Shown: positions 42,943 to 55,262, numbered from the stretch's first letter. The stretch: 64,000 bases of DNA from Pseudevernia furfuracea (GCA_022315425.1 JAIUPT010000036.1:1-64000), one strand, 5' to 3'. Notes: generated by a model not told the origin, from the sequence alone. Program-made: numbers and translations.

Positions 42943-43583
42943 GAATTGAAGCGCAACTTGACAAATGTGCTGACTCTATTTCAAGGTGTGATTCAAGAGG
43001 AGGAAGAGGGGACGAGGGCCCGAGGTCCGCGCGAAGATCAAAGAGAAGGGGACGAATGGGACGATGTCGGGATGGAGAGGATCAGCATCAATGTCGTGCG
43101 CTCTAATTTGCCTCTAACATGGAAACGAGGAGTTGGTAAAACTTGGGACTTCGAGAAAGGATGATTTGGAGGCTACTGTTAAGATCCTGGAGTGATTGAG
43201 GCAAGAGGAAGGATCCAGAGTATCTCGCTCGGATCTTGCAAGAGGTCGCAGGCATGGCAGTCACGAGTGGGCAGAATTGACAGATAACACATGGCTGGAA
43301 CCCTCACCTCGTCCACTGTTTTCTGCTAAGATATTGCTAAAACGGTGGTCTAGACGCAGGATTGTGTGTAGGGTGACGTGACAGGTCTTCCGCGCTCCTT
43401 GACAAGGGCCGGTGCTCAGGAGCGATACTCGGTCGCGAACATATACGAAAAAATATATAGACAGGGAGATACACTTTACTTGTGCATGAAGCCAAAATCT
43501 CGCTGGGTATACACCGCCCACTCCAAAGATTGTTTCAAGATATAGTCCAGAAAAGAAGACAAGAAACAGTAGATGGCTAAAAG
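42943..43583. other. Spacer between convergent genes
   Basis: Holds the 3' ends of the genes at 42505 (forward) and 43584 (reverse). No gene or repeat seen. Confidence 0.4.
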
Positions 43584-45233
43584 TCAGGACAGGGTACAGC
43601 CACCAGCCGACGAGCCCGACTCTCTCCAAAGCTCGCATGTCGAGATCTCTTGGTCTATTGATATTGAGCGCATGGTCCTATCAAGGTGAAGATCAGAGTG
43701 GCCATTCGTGGAGATGAAGTCGACCTGCGCAGATCCAGTCTGGTCCTCTAGAGTAACAGTAGGAATTGGAAAGGACTCAGAATGAGAGTGCACGAGATCA
43801 CTGAAGATGGAAGCAGCAGACTCCGTGCGTCTCAAGATCTCGCGCGCGCCAAAGATACAGCCACCGTACGCAAATCGAATCAGAGAGTCCCCGGTCAAGC
43901 TTCCGATAGCAAAGACATCCTGAGCGAGTTCCAAGTTCCTCTCGGCTTTAGACCTCAAGGTATGGCTAGAGATGGCGGGTTGACCATCCGTCGTTTCATC
44001 CAGCTTACCAAGGACTTCATCCGCAAGGCTACTGTCGAGGTAGCCCAAAGATCCCCGCCTTCCAATCACATACTCCATATTGGAGATTTCTCTTTGCAAC
44101 ACCGTCCCATTTCCTGTTTCTAGGCTGAGAAGCGCCGTGTCATCAGATACCACAATGTCTTTGATGTACGTGTTTGGTAGTCCTTCGTAGACACTGTCCC
44201 AATCACGCTCGGCGAAGAAAGGATTTGATTTCCTTGTCCTCAGCGGGGAGCTAATGCCCCCGGGGCCCAAGACTTGTTCTGCAGCCAGCTTCATACGCTT
44301 ATAGACACTTGCGTACTCAGGGTATGCGCGTGGGTGGCATGCTCGAAGGGGCGACGGGTGGTTCTTAGGATCCCACTTGAAGATATGGATGAACTTGCGT
44401 TTAGCCGGCGTTGAGATGATGACGTCGGCAGCGGTGAAACCCGAGCCGACCACGAGCAATGGCGCTTCGCTCGAATCATTGGATCTAGGTAAGGTATATA
44501 GTGGAAGTAGGGACGAGCGTGGAGGGATCAATTTGGAGAAGATGCCGGAAGCTAGGACGAGATGCTTGCAAGTGATATTGTGTGACCCGACGTAAAAGGC
44601 AGCATTGATCCTGCGGATTTCTCCCACCTCCACATCGGTGTAGACCGAGCCCTGAATCCCAACTTCTTCCGGGTATGTAGCAAGATATTCAGCAACCTCT
44701 CGTCGCGTTGGTCGGTGGAAATCTGGTACCGATCCACCTGTTGTATCTTTGTAGTGCTCCTCGAAGCTATATCCGGGTAGTGACAGCATCGCAGCGTAGC
44801 TCAAGGTTCCAATGTCCCAGCTCGCCGATACCGGATTGTCTGCCCATTGCCCTCCAACTTGCGCAGTGTTGCCCAAAACCACATGTGATACTTTCTTCTC
44901 AGCCTCGAGCCTCCATTCCAAACATGTTTTGTATTTCTCGGGATCAGTGTCGGCCAGAGGGCGGATCAGGGTATCGAGGAGGACGTTGATGGGAAGGGCT
45001 TGTGTGGAGTAAGAGAGGCGAGATGCCGCGAAGTGAGCGGTCAGGTCGTGCACATCGATGTCCAGGAGGCAGGACGATTGTGAAAGCTTCTTGTGCAGGA
45101 TTGGATCTGGATGGGGACTCGAGGGGTTGTAATAAGGCGTGTTGCCATGGAGGATGAAGGAGAGGATGAGGGCGGAAGGGCCGTTGCCGACAATAACGGT
45201 GTCGACATGGGCTGGAATAGGCCTGACAGCCAT
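43584..45233 (-). CDS. OSGIN-like FAD/NAD(P)-binding protein
   Basis: An intronless 549-residue protein from the ATG at 45233. The first dinucleotide-binding motif is VIVGNGPSALILS (residues 13-25), followed by a conserved GGQW at 127-130. An ATG/ASG-type strand (LVLASG) ends at 230, and a second motif, VVGSGFTAADVI, is at about 261-272. Near the C-terminus AIGSLTGDSLIRFAYGG supplies the flavin-facing loop. The order and the N-G-P-S-A form match oxidative-stress-induced growth inhibitor (OSGIN) relatives and their fungal homologues, which resemble flavin monooxygenases. The reaction is not known; human OSGIN1 is reported to have monooxygenase-like activity. The gene looks intact. Confidence 0.8.
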   Translation of the reverse strand: MAVRPIPAHVDTVIVGNGPSALILSFILHGNTPYYNPSSPHPDPILHKKLSQSSCLLDIDVHDLTAHFAASRLSYSTQALPINVLLDTLIRPLADTDPEKYKTCLEWRLEAEKKVSHVVLGNTAQVGGQWADNPVSASWDIGTLSYAAMLSLPGYSFEEHYKDTTGGSVPDFHRPTRREVAEYLATYPEEVGIQGSVYTDVEVGEIRRINAAFYVGSHNITCKHLVLASGIFSKLIPPRSSLLPLYTLPRSNDSSEAPLLVVGSGFTAADVIISTPAKRKFIHIFKWDPKNHPSPLRACHPRAYPEYASVYKRMKLAAEQVLGPGGISSPLRTRKSNPFFAERDWDSVYEGLPNTYIKDIVVSDDTALLSLETGNGTVLQREISNMEYVIGRRGSLGYLDSSLADEVLGKLDETTDGQPAISSHTLRSKAERNLELAQDVFAIGSLTGDSLIRFAYGGCIFGAREILRRTESAASIFSDLVHSHSESFPIPTVTLEDQTGSAQVDFISTNGHSDLHLDRTMRSISIDQEISTCELWRESGSSAGGCTLS

Positions 45234-45689
45234 GTCATCAGGGTTTGTGGTGCCCTGAGCTTGATGAAGAAAGACGAGGAATGAATATGCTGTAGGGCTT
45301 CAGGGGCGAAGAGTCAAGGTTGTTGGGGAGGGCCGGTCTCCACACTGCTGGACGATTCCGCCATTGTTGTGGTGAGGATTTGGAAGGACCAGGCCTTCTC
45401 CGAGCTCACGGCCGACATGTTGTGAAGGCGCTGTTATATACAAATATGTACTCGTACTGTTGAATGCGAATACCTAGTGATTAAGACATGAGCTGCCTGT
45501 GTGATTGAGAGCGGATTTATAAGCGGCAGATTATATTATTAAATTATACTGAAAATGCGCCGAGTCCATGATTCATTGGCCAATCACAATTGGTACATCC
45601 GAACGGAGAAACATTTTTCCGAAAAAGACAAACATCTCCGCAAAATTCTACATACTCTCCTCGAATTATGGGTTTCTACTGATAGGCAT
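45234..45689. other. Promoter-side spacer of the OSGIN-like gene
   Basis: About 450 bp upstream of the reverse-strand flavoprotein. No gene. A forward frame at 45555-45824 overlaps the decayed gene below in the wrong frame. Confidence 0.4.
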
Positions 45690-46509
45690 GAAAACAACAT
45701 ACTGCACGACTGCTGGCTCGGACAGCTAAGGTCGAGTTGCTTGTTTGGGCTCTTAGACTCCCTTTCGCTAATGTCTTGCGATCGGCTCGTAACCTTGAAG
45801 GAGAGACACCATTGGAGGCATTGAGATGTCAACTCGAATCAGACAGAGCTTGGAGACAAGTCGCGATGTGCCAGGTCGTGATGTCGGATCGATTTTACCT
45901 TTAGTCAAATCGAATGTCTCAAGCTGCTAGAAAATCCGAAACCCCCTTCCGAGGAATTGACGCGCCTCGGCTTCGGATGCAGTTGTAGAGAATGCCTAGG
46001 TGCGCCTCGAAATACGTTCGCCCTTTACTGTCAGGCCGAGATCAATCATGAAAGCCTCAACGATGATTTGGATGCTGACATGTCTGGGTCGGAGTGGTGC
46101 GAATGGCGAGAAGAAGTGTGAAAGCATCTTATCCCCAGCGTCAGAAACAACTTGCACGCGAACAAACCTTTTAGGATACATCGCCAAGACGCTAAAAGCC
46201 AAGAAGCTGCCCTTGACGGATGCTGTCCTCCACTACGCTGCATATGAATGGCCGCCCTACGTCAAGAACTTCCTGCAACGGGGCGGAACGGTATTCGCAG
46301 TCGTGCAAGCCTGTTTTGACGATGCCATTGACCAAGACATTTACCTAGGAGACGGCACGCATCACGAAACCTTCCAAGAGGATATCGGTGCGCTGCCAGC
46401 CTGTAGGAATGATGGAGAATTTGTGTTTGCTCGCCGCATGTGCCGGAAACTCGAGGGTCTGCCGGACGAGTTCAGTCCCAGTGTGGGTATGGGGGGAATA
46501 TGGGACTGA
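45690..46509 (+). pseudogene. Fungal ankyrin-type protein, C-terminal part, decayed
   Basis: Three reading-frame segments continue one another. The first (about 45695-45900) reads ALRLPFANVLRSARNLEGET and ALRCQLESDR up to a TAG. The second, in another frame (about 45910-46170), reads ECLKLLENPKPPSEEL, then GFGCSCRECLGAPRN, with a TGA near 46120. The third (about 46176-46509) reads AKTLKAKKLPLTDAVLHYAA, FLQRGGTVFAVVQACFDDA and MCRKLEGLPDEFS. These match, as I recall, the region after ankyrin repeats in a large fungal protein family with a C-x-C-x-x-C cluster. Two frame changes and two stops mean it is dead. The ankyrin repeats themselves are not visible upstream, so the copy is also truncated. 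Confidence 0.55.
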
Positions 46510-47429
46510 TTGCTCTCTTCGCTGCATATCTGACAGTCTAGTTTTGTACTTTTTGCTAGCGTCTATGCTGAATTCAAAAGTGCTTCGTCTCTGCTTGTTA
46601 TAGAAGAAGGGTGCAGGAACTGGCTAGTGAGAGTAAGTGCATGACGAGTCTCAACTGCGCTGCCGATGAACCGGATGTCGTTTCAAAGCTAATTTGCTAC
46701 ATTCTTAATAGAGTCGCTTTCGGATTCTCGCTATTTGTAGAGGTCCCTCACGGTGTAGATTGTGTACTGACTCCATTCGTACAGAGACTCGACCAAAGTG
46801 ATGTGATGTGATGAGATGAACCGGCATCGTGCGACGGGGCCGTTTGTGAACCAAGTTCCCTCCTTCAATGGATTTCGACTATATCTTTTTTCTATGTAGT
46901 GTCGACTGATTTCCACCGCCTCTGCCTGCTTTTACACTGATGAGCTTGGGCAACTCTCATATTTCTTGCTTCCGCTGATAGTTTCAGGCAAATCAATGGT
47001 AACCCATGTCAAGGGCTTTGATCGTTACAGCCAGCTGAATCACCCATGGCTAAGGCATCCGCGGATTCTCATAAAAGTTGGCTGATTGCTTTTGTGGTAG
47101 CTTACATGGCTGGTCTTAAACATGGGTCTACCAAGGTTTCAACTCCGATGTGGGCTTGGTCCGATGGACAGCATCCTCCTGAACTGATCCAAGGTAATTG
47201 AATATCCTAATGCAAATGTGGAATAGGGTGAAGATGCGTGTCTATTTTCGCGAGGAGAAGGAACTGTCCTTAGAGTATATGCAGTTTCCGTTACAAACGG
47301 ACTACCACTCCGCATCCAAGTCCGAAATACTGCGGCGTTCTTCTCTTCAAATGCTTCCCCGTGGCTCACATCTCACATCAACAACATTTCGCGCCAATTC
47401 CAAAACTTTGATTAGATCATCACCCCTCT
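46510..47429. other. Spacer, no supported gene
   Basis: Short chance frames only. Confidence 0.4.
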
Positions 47430-47792
47430 TCAAGCATCCGTAATCTTGAGCCGAATGAACTCGATACCTTTTATGCCAACCAAGCCCAGGGTCCACGTTT
47501 TTGCCACGTCTTTCTCTTTCTCCGCAACGCCTTCTATCATCACCATTCTCTGACCCCAGAGTGCGTTAAATGTGACACCGCCCTTTGTCGAGAGCAAAAC
47601 GTCCTCCGTGTACATTGGCGCTTGATTGGCGTGGTTTTCCGGATCTTGGCCGTAGTAAGCTAGTTCGACCTTGAGCTTTGGGTCATCGACGATGACGCAA
47701 TCGTGCAAGGTGGTCGGAGGGCCTTCTATACCATGTACACCGGCCACTTCGATTGCCGAGGCCTGCCGTAGGCGGGGTAGCGTTGTGCTCAT
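47430..47792 (-). CDS. Hypothetical 120-residue protein
   Basis: Reverse-strand frame from the ATG at 47792 (the frame is open further upstream, to about 47861). The sequence has the alternating hydrophobic/charged pattern of a small folded protein (KLKVELAYYGQDPENHANQ, VLLSTKGGVTFNALWGQR, LGLVGIKGIEFIRLKI). No signal peptide, membrane segment or known motif. No intron needed. Moderately likely to be real because of composition and size. Confidence 0.45.
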   Translation of the reverse strand: MSTTLPRLRQASAIEVAGVHGIEGPPTTLHDCVIVDDPKLKVELAYYGQDPENHANQAPMYTEDVLLSTKGGVTFNALWGQRMVMIEGVAEKEKDVAKTWTLGLVGIKGIEFIRLKITDA

Positions 47793-48865
47793 CTTATTTT
47801 CGCTTGGCGAGAGATATGTGTGTTGTTTTAGAGCTGGTTGCCAAAGGGGTGGCTTTGGCAAAACAGTTCAACTGAATAGCTAAAAGCTTAGTTGGCTCAG
47901 ATAAGAGGATGAGGTAGAAAACTGATCATCAACTTTGAGACATGATGCACATTTTACAAGAAATTTACTTCAGCCGGGCACCCGGGCCACGGGGCAAGTC
48001 CACGAATATTTGACGGGAAGCGACGAATACTACTGGTTTTCTTGTTGTAAACGCAATCCCGGAGTCGAAGATGACCAGTTCTGAGAGAGACCCTTTTTTC
48101 GCTTTCAATGAGTGTCTGAACTCGTCTTGTCGGGTCAATGCTCAAGCAAGCCGCCCAGAGAATGGGCAATTCCGCCGAAATCATAACGGTAACATCATAC
48201 AAGTTCGATCTCCCAGCCTCCACTCGGCCATAAATCTTCACCTCGCAGAATTCGAGTGACCAGATCTGAAGCCGCTAATTTGCCAAACACTCGTTGCAGT
48301 TTACCCGTCGACTGGCTTTCACTCCGGGGTAATAGCCAGTACTGTACAACGATGCATGAACATCACGCGAGTTTTTACAATTTCATATAGTAAGAGAGAA
48401 CGGTAGGATATCTAAATGATAAAAACGACGCAAAGGACGAAAACGCCGAAATGCAGGCCGGGATCCCCGAGGTTCGATCAACTCAAGGGGACTCTGACAC
48501 AATAAGAAGAGACCAATGCAAAGCACAGGCCGTTAGAAGGACGTAACATCGGGAAGGTCGTCTGCTCGTTCGCTCTGCCTTCGGCGTCTGTTTATGATTG
48601 TTGAGCATCCCGGTTCTGCTTCTCATCCTTGTTTGGGGAGCTTCTAATCAAGCTTGCACTTCGCCCACAGAGACATTGAGCATGGTACAATGATGAATCT
48701 AGTATTGAAAGGAATTGAAGCCGTTGTTTGACTTCAGGAAATATACGTGCAGTCCAGTATGTAGAGATCGATGAATCAGCATGGTCTCACTCGCTTCGCC
48801 GCTTCTCGGGTTTGCTTGCCCCATCTGTCTTTTCACACCGCAGTACAACATATTCCTTTACAAAG
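47793..48865. other. Spacer, no supported gene
   Basis: Nothing recognised on either strand. Confidence 0.4.
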
Positions 48866-50903
48866 CTAGTCCCTGTTCCAGAAATAGTATCCAATTTTTC
48901 TCATCCATTTCTCTCCCCAGTACGCAGTATTCTCCAGATTGATACCAATCACCAGGATCTCGCCAAGCCAGCCTTTACTCAGCAGCTCTATGCCAGGAGC
49001 ATCCGACCATATTTCCCGTGGCTTCCAGCAGGAACTAGGATCGCTCGCAAAACCATACCCCCGCCGGTCCGCGCACTCCTCGGAGGGAACAAAGCATTCA
49101 GCAAGGCGACACCGTGGTTTGTAGTGTCTCTCTATCAGTCTCGAGTATCCCACCTCGCGGTCATTATAGATCTTCCGAAGTAGACTCAAGCCCTAGCTCG
49201 TAAACCAGACCATGTAGCTGTCGAACTGATCAACCACCTCTTCGTGATCGTCATGTCGGTTTCGGCCATGGTACTCATTCCCCCAGCCCACGACTTATAG
49301 AGCTCCTCACAGCGCAAGGTCTTGTATTTGTGGAAGTAGGCATGCCTAATGATAAATCGCAGTCAGCATGCCCTTTTCATGACACAGAGTTGAGTAGTCC
49401 AACAAGGCGGGGGAGCACAGCAAGGGATGAGAGCCCGTCTTGCTCTCGAAACATGTCCAATAATCCAAGTATAGGATTAGACAAAGTCTGCTCCGAAGTA
49501 GACGTACCTCACAAGATCATACATGAAGTGCGAGACGACAGCCAGCTTGCCTACCTCCAGGGGATTGACGTATTATTAAAAAAGTCGAGCTGATCCTTGC
49601 GGAAGGTGCGTCGTCTGCTAGAATTTCATACCTGGTTGAAACGGTGTGGGTGGTGTCGTGTGTCAAAGTACGCATCCGGTCCCATTTAGAAAAGGCTGCA
49701 GAAGAGCTCAAAACGCAGGAGCGCGCGCTTTATTCGGTAGTTTTCTCCGTTATTCAGCGGAAGAGTACTTTCTCGGGGGCCAACTTCAGGACTTGGAAGC
49801 CTAGAGACATCCCATTCGGTATCGTCGGGTACGTCAGACCACTCTGTCTGCTGAAGTAGGGGGTGATTTGGGCCACTAGGTCACATCGTCGAATTCGCGT
49901 GCCAAGATTGATAGCGCTGAAAGAGCGAGCGACCTTTCTGATTATCTCAATAAGATCCTTCTAATGAGGGTTCGAAGTTAGCGTGCTCTTTTCGTAACAC
50001 ATATATGACATATTCTGGAAGAAAAGCGGTGGAAAATACCGCGTTGATGACAGGAAGTTGGGTCTCAGTACGAGAGTCATAGAATGTCAACAGAGGGAGG
50101 AAGCTCTTCGGCGCTCTGAAGAGTCTTCTAGCTCATGTTGGAGTCGTGAATAGGAATGGACTGGTCCCGGAATTACATACCTGAGGTCGCTTCGTCAAGG
50201 GTCTCGGCCCCATGCCTAGCCAAGTCTCCATGAGCATTTCGATCGACTTCAAATTCCCGATCTTGGATCCGTTAATCTAAATAAGGGCAACGGTTAGACT
50301 TCGCAGTTCCTAAAGCATTTTCCTTAGCATCGCCTTAATAATGCCTTACGAGGGTTGTTCGAAGGTACGCTTGGCTGCCTTACATGTAGCGACAGTACCG
50401 AAAAGGGCTGGGAAGTCTGACAATTCAAAATTAACACGTCGAGAATACCCTCATTCTTCGTGATTTGAACCAGGAAAATGTAGGTTGAAGCCACTTTGGG
50501 ATCCTTTGTGGTGACCCTTGGTTGTAATGCTTTAGAGCCAAAGGCAATCACATCTGACGATTTAACATGAGCATTGGAACCAACCGTAGGTAAATTTGAG
50601 CACGATGCGCCGAGTCCGGTGACTATTTTCTCCTGGGGGGTGGGCAAAGGCCGAGTTCCAAATTCCAGATGGTTCAGGAGCAGATGGCTGTAATACTGAG
50701 GTGGCAGTGCCGAAAGCGTCTCGGTGGCTTCTTTCGCCGACTGCGGCGGCGGGACAGATTGGGAATTCCTTATTGAACAAGGCGATTCTTGGAGGCAATG
50801 GATTCCGAGAGTCAAAGGCGCATTTCGGGGACTGTGCGGCGTTCGCACATGGCTGGTGTGGTTCAATGTCGTTGATTGTACAGACGCAGAAGGTACACAT
50901 CAT
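48866..50903 (-). pseudogene. Degenerate multi-segment gene, unknown fungal family
   Basis: Several reverse-strand segments look coding but do not join into one clean frame. One near 50280-50180 is open in more than one frame and ends in a GTATGT donor. One near 50140-49995 reads FLPLLTFYDSRTETQLPVIN and FLPEYVIY. One near 49945-49770 reads KDLIEIIRKVARSFSAINLG, preceded by a good acceptor and a GCTAAC branch-point-like site. One near 49770-49690 reads YRIKRALLRFELFCSLF. One at 49189-48866 ends ENTAYWGEKWMRKIGYYFWN. The last two resemble, by memory only, motifs of a large fungal hypothetical family. An additional frame (50866-50324) may be separate. Multiple shifts and stops make a broken gene more likely than an intact one with many introns. 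Confidence 0.35.
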
Positions 50904-52960
50904 ACGTGTTGAGACGGACGAATGGCAACGAGTCGTGAGTTTTTAGGTGGAGGAAGGTGTGGTATCACCAAGTCGCGATGACTTCAGGAGGCCGTATAAG
51001 GGCCTCGGTAAACGGAAGATAGGACTCTTAGAGCTTCCGAATGACTTATTCAATTCATCATTGAGCAACTTCAGCCTCGTCTTGTTTTCGACCGAAGAAA
51101 AAGCTTTGGTCGGCTGTGTTCAGGAATCCACAGTCCCACTGCGGCGATTAATTGTCTCATACTGGAGGGAAATGCACCCATAACGGGCAGAAATGAGAGC
51201 TTTCTCAGCCAATAGGGACCTGTTTCCTGATCTTTTATCATGTAGCTATAACACGTTGAAGGCTCTCTGGTAACCTCCACCAATGACTTGTGACAATCGC
51301 GGCACCTTTCATTGGTTCATTTCTAGATGGCTGTGCACCTAAGACGGGAATCATTTCCGACCGATCCCATAGGAACTCAAAAAAGCTACGCACTTCTCGC
51401 AAGCGCTTCATAAAGTCGGGTGACTCTTCGGCTTCAATCTGGGGCCCAAATGGCTTAACAGCTGCCTATGGGGTTTCGTGGTCAAAGGTTAATATACACT
51501 TGCAGAAGACCGGACTGACCCGGATTGCCCTTGCTCCTTAGAGTTCTTTGAACACAGTCATCCTCAGCGGGGTTCCTCGGCCGAGGCAATCAGAAGCCTT
51601 CATTTCCCCGCTTCACATTGACTCGTTTGCTCTCGACGCGCCACGTCATTTGGTAGAAGCGGAAGATATGCCGAGAATAGAGATCTCGCCTAGTCTCAAA
51701 TATATCTAGAGGCTGTCTTTCGCCATAGTAAATGGTATTGCTTCGCGCCGTTCTCGTGTCTATTCTTTCATACCATGTACAGGCAGGGGCACGAACTCTA
51801 GCCACCTTCACGGACCCGTTAGTCTAGAATAGAAGCTTGGCAGTATATGCAAGGGAAGATGGTACAGGTCATGCATAGAGAGAAACTTTACAGGAAACTT
51901 GGGATGTTACGAATTGGTCGGGCGCATACCGGGCGTAACGGAACTTCCATGTCCACAGTGCAGATTTCAACCAAAGTTCAAACGACAGCATCTCTCTCCA
52001 TGAATAACTTAGCCGCCTCTCGCTTACTATATGTTCAGAGTGAGTGAGAGGTCCGATTAGGAACGAATAGACATCCTGTTATGTAGTTAGCGAGATAAAG
52101 AATTGCAGCAGAAGTCTCTAGAACAGCTATAAAACGTATAGCAGTATACTATAATTTTTGAATGGAAATAGTACAGATTGAAGCACTTAGCAATAGTGAA
52201 GGATGCATAGAAAAACGAAGAGTAGCGACTCAAGTTGGATCACCTGGGAGGTTTAATGTGCAACAATCAAATGCCAGCCCCGGACAAAGGGAATATACTA
52301 CGGTAAAAGCCTCGCCTATATGTGATGACATGTAGAGACTAATTACTTTGTCAACTTAGCAGGTGCAGCAGTGTGATAGCAAAAGCATGATGGTCTATGG
52401 AGGAGGTCCATGGGTATATAACCCATGGCCTGACAAAGAGATCTATCTAACAAAAGGACAAACATGAGATGCATGGAATGATCTAGGAACGTCCAACATA
52501 CTTTGGGAATGGGCGTCGTTTTGGCACCGATCCTATCAATGTAGAAAAGGCCCAATCACGACCGTGCTAAAAGTGGCAGATACATGAGTAACGAACGTCT
52601 CAACTATGAAATTTGCTCATTAATGCTGCATTGCTCGTAGACATCATTGCGTGACGCACTCAGTGCTTGCAAAAGTAAACAAGGCTCAACCAACAGTTTG
52701 GCACTGTGAAAGAATCCTTGTTGTATCACTGCTTAAGAGCATTTATAAAGTACCTTACTTAGGGTTAGGGTTAACTTCACGGAGACTTGCGCGTCAAATC
52801 AAGCGCGGAAAGCGCACCTTGGCAGCCGGCAGCCCACCAGCAGACAGTACCATAACTTTCTCTGCCACCGAGACTCAATAATTCTTGCTATCCATGGGTT
52901 AAGCAGTTTGACATATTTGCTTTATGCTTTCCTCAAATCTTGCCAAGCCTGCCTGCTACT
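50904..52960. other. Spacer with telomere-like motif
   Basis: No supported gene in about 2 kb. Holds the promoter of the sideroflexin gene at its right end. Confidence 0.4.
52759..52774 (+). repeat. Interstitial telomere-like motif (TTAGGG)2TTAA
   Basis: Two full TTAGGG units about 190 bp upstream of the sideroflexin start codon. Position and orientation would fit a Tbf1-type promoter element, which is known upstream of housekeeping genes in some fungi. That function is inference. Confidence 0.65.
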
Positions 52961-54220
52961 ATGTCCGCCTCCCTTCCTGGAAACCGCGACCTCCCAGTCT
53001 CCCAGTACAACCTCAATACCTACTGGGGCCGAGTAAAGCAATCCGCCGAGATATCGGATCCCAGGTGAGACTATGCTCGGGACTGCCTCACCAGACATTG
53101 GTGTGGTAGGTATACCGCAATTGGTCTCCGTACCTCAGACAAAGGCTGATTGTTGGAGCCCACAGAACCCTCTTCGTCTCCTCTTCCGGTCTTGAGAATG
53201 CGAAGAAACTCGTCTCCTCATACAAGAGTAGCCAGACAAAGTCAATGACCCCAGAGATATGGAGGGCAAAGAAGATAGTGGACTCTACGCTGCACCCTGG
53301 TACGGCGCTACAGCCTCACAACCGTCTTCAGCAGCTAACAGCTTAGACACTGGACAGCCCGTATTCCTCCCCTTTCGCATGTCCTGCTTCGTCATCTCAA
53401 ATCTCATAGTAACTGCTGGTATGCTCACACCAGGTCTTCAAGTATACTTGCCCTCAATTTTTTACTGGAACCTCGTTGACAAATCACAGACAACAGGCAC
53501 GCTCCTCTGGCAAATAACCAACCAATCTCTCAATGTTGGCATAAACAGTGCCAATGCAAACAAGTCTACTCCTCTCTCGACACCTACAATAGTAAAATCG
53601 TATATTCTTGCCGTCTCCGCTTCCTGCTTTGTAGCTCTTGGTCTCAATGCAATCGTGCCCCGCCTCAACCGCCTATCACCTACTGCAAAGACTACTCTGA
53701 CTCGACTGGTACCTTTTGCGGCTGTCGCATCAGCTGGCGCACTTAATGTGTTCCTCATGCGCGGAGAGGAAATACGGCAAGGAATCGATGTTTTCCCCAC
53801 CCTGAGCGAGGAAGAGAAGGCGCAGAAAGAGAAGGACGGATCACAAGTGGAAAGTCTTGGGAAAAGCAAGAAGGCTGCTACACTGGCGGTGGGAGAGACG
53901 GCTCTAAGCAGAGTGCTCAACTCCACGCCCATCATGGTGCTGCCGCCTTTGATCTTGGTGCGGCTACAGCAAACAGAATTCCTGAAGCGGAGACCGAGGA
54001 TGACGCTGCCTGTAAATTTAGGTATGCAGCTTTGTTGAGCAATCTGGTATCTGTGGCTGACGCAGAAGCAGGCCTGATCCTTACCACTTCCATCTTCGCG
54101 CTCCCTCTCGCTTTGGCCGCTTTTCCCCAAAGGCAAGCAGTTTCGTCGCAGTCTCTGGAAGAGGAATTCTGGGACAAAGGCGGCAAAGATGGGAAGGTGG
54201 AATTTAATCGAGGAATCTGA
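52961..54220 (+). CDS. FSF1: Sideroflexin, mitochondrial amino-acid carrier
   Basis: Five exons: 52961-53064, 53139-53299, 53347-53441, 53490-54021 and 54072-54220. The introns are 74, 47, 48 and 50 nt, GT-AG. The joined frame is 346 residues. Family landmarks are in place: DLPVSQYNLNTYWGRVKQ near the N-terminus, WRAKKIVDSTLHPDTG, PFRMSCFVISNLIVTAGML, LWQITNQSLNVGINSANANK, SAGALNVFLMRGEE, a central charged loop, NSTPIMVLPPLILVRL, and FALPLALAAFPQRQ in the last exon. About four or five hydrophobic helices. Sideroflexins sit in the mitochondrial inner membrane; human SFXN1 carries serine for one-carbon metabolism, and yeast Fsf1 is the relative. The 48-nt third intron is a multiple of three without stops, so retention would give a longer protein. 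The gene is intact. Confidence 0.9.
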
Positions 54221-55262
54221 ACGGGCTTTTTGCCGTCGATGTCATGTACATAAGGCGGGGGAGATGAGAAATCTATGATAGAAAGGGTGGTTTTCTAGCG
54301 ATTTCGTGGGGAGAAATGTGTGGTGAAGCTGCGAAGGGCCGCACTAACGCTGGCAAGCGAGGTTTTCGAGTGGCCCAATGCCCGGAACGATTTATGGATT
54401 GAGACCATAATTTGAGCCTTCTATCTCAACAACTGTCCCAAATCCTTCGCATGTTGCTGGAAGAGGCTTGTGAAAGCTTCCCTTATCGGCTTGGGAAGGG
54501 CAGGTGCTCCTCCAAGCCCGGCCTAGACAGCAGTGGGGTAAATACTCTCTGTTATCCAGCTTCTCTTTTCGTGTCAAGCTTAGAATGCTGTGCAAGAAGT
54601 GGACTCATATTCATGTTCAGCCCTAGGGCCAAGAGACAAGGGGTTATGTCGCATCCTGGTAGCATTTTTCTTCAACATTCACTTCCTTTTAACACTCCGT
54701 CTATAGATTCTTCCTCCACCCTTTCATTGCAGGGATTATATCACAACAACATCGATAGAAACGACATCTCCCCTTGCTTGAGGTTCCAGTGTCCAACAGC
54801 TTTCCCGAACTTCATTGTAATAGTCTTGGGCCATCATGTCATCTGTAAGCAGCCTCTTGAACCCTACTATATATCACATATCATCTAATTTGTTCCATAT
54901 TCAGACAAACAAGGACGAAAAATAGCAGAATTACGGCCTTAGCCTTCTAGATTTGGCATCAAAGACCGAACAGGTATCTGTTGACGACCAAGTCTCCTTG
55001 AGTCCCACGCCATCGCGTGCTCCAACTTCTAGTGTTGGGTCTTGGGAGAGTCAAGCCCCGACCTTCGTTGAATCTCCACTTCCAGGGAAACCAGCAAATA
55101 AAGTTTGAATATCCCATTTGTGTTATCAGTATACGTCAAGAGTGATAAATCTCTCGGCACACGTAATTCAACAGTAAGTTTTCATATCACACAGCAACTC
55201 CGGGCTCCCAAAAAATTTGATAGGTCCTCTTGTCACGGTACCTAGCCCCTCCTCAGAGCAAC
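54221..55262. other. Spacer upstream of the A/B neighbourhood
   Basis: No supported gene. A forward frame at 54412-54888 has no domain and low-complexity character. Confidence 0.4.

Noticed and set aside
53462..54136. 224-codon reverse frame over sideroflexin
   Set aside because: Antisense to a confidently recognised multi-exon gene, with no domain of its own.
54412..54888. 158-codon frame downstream of sideroflexin
   Set aside because: No motif, poor codon pattern; probably 3' flanking DNA.
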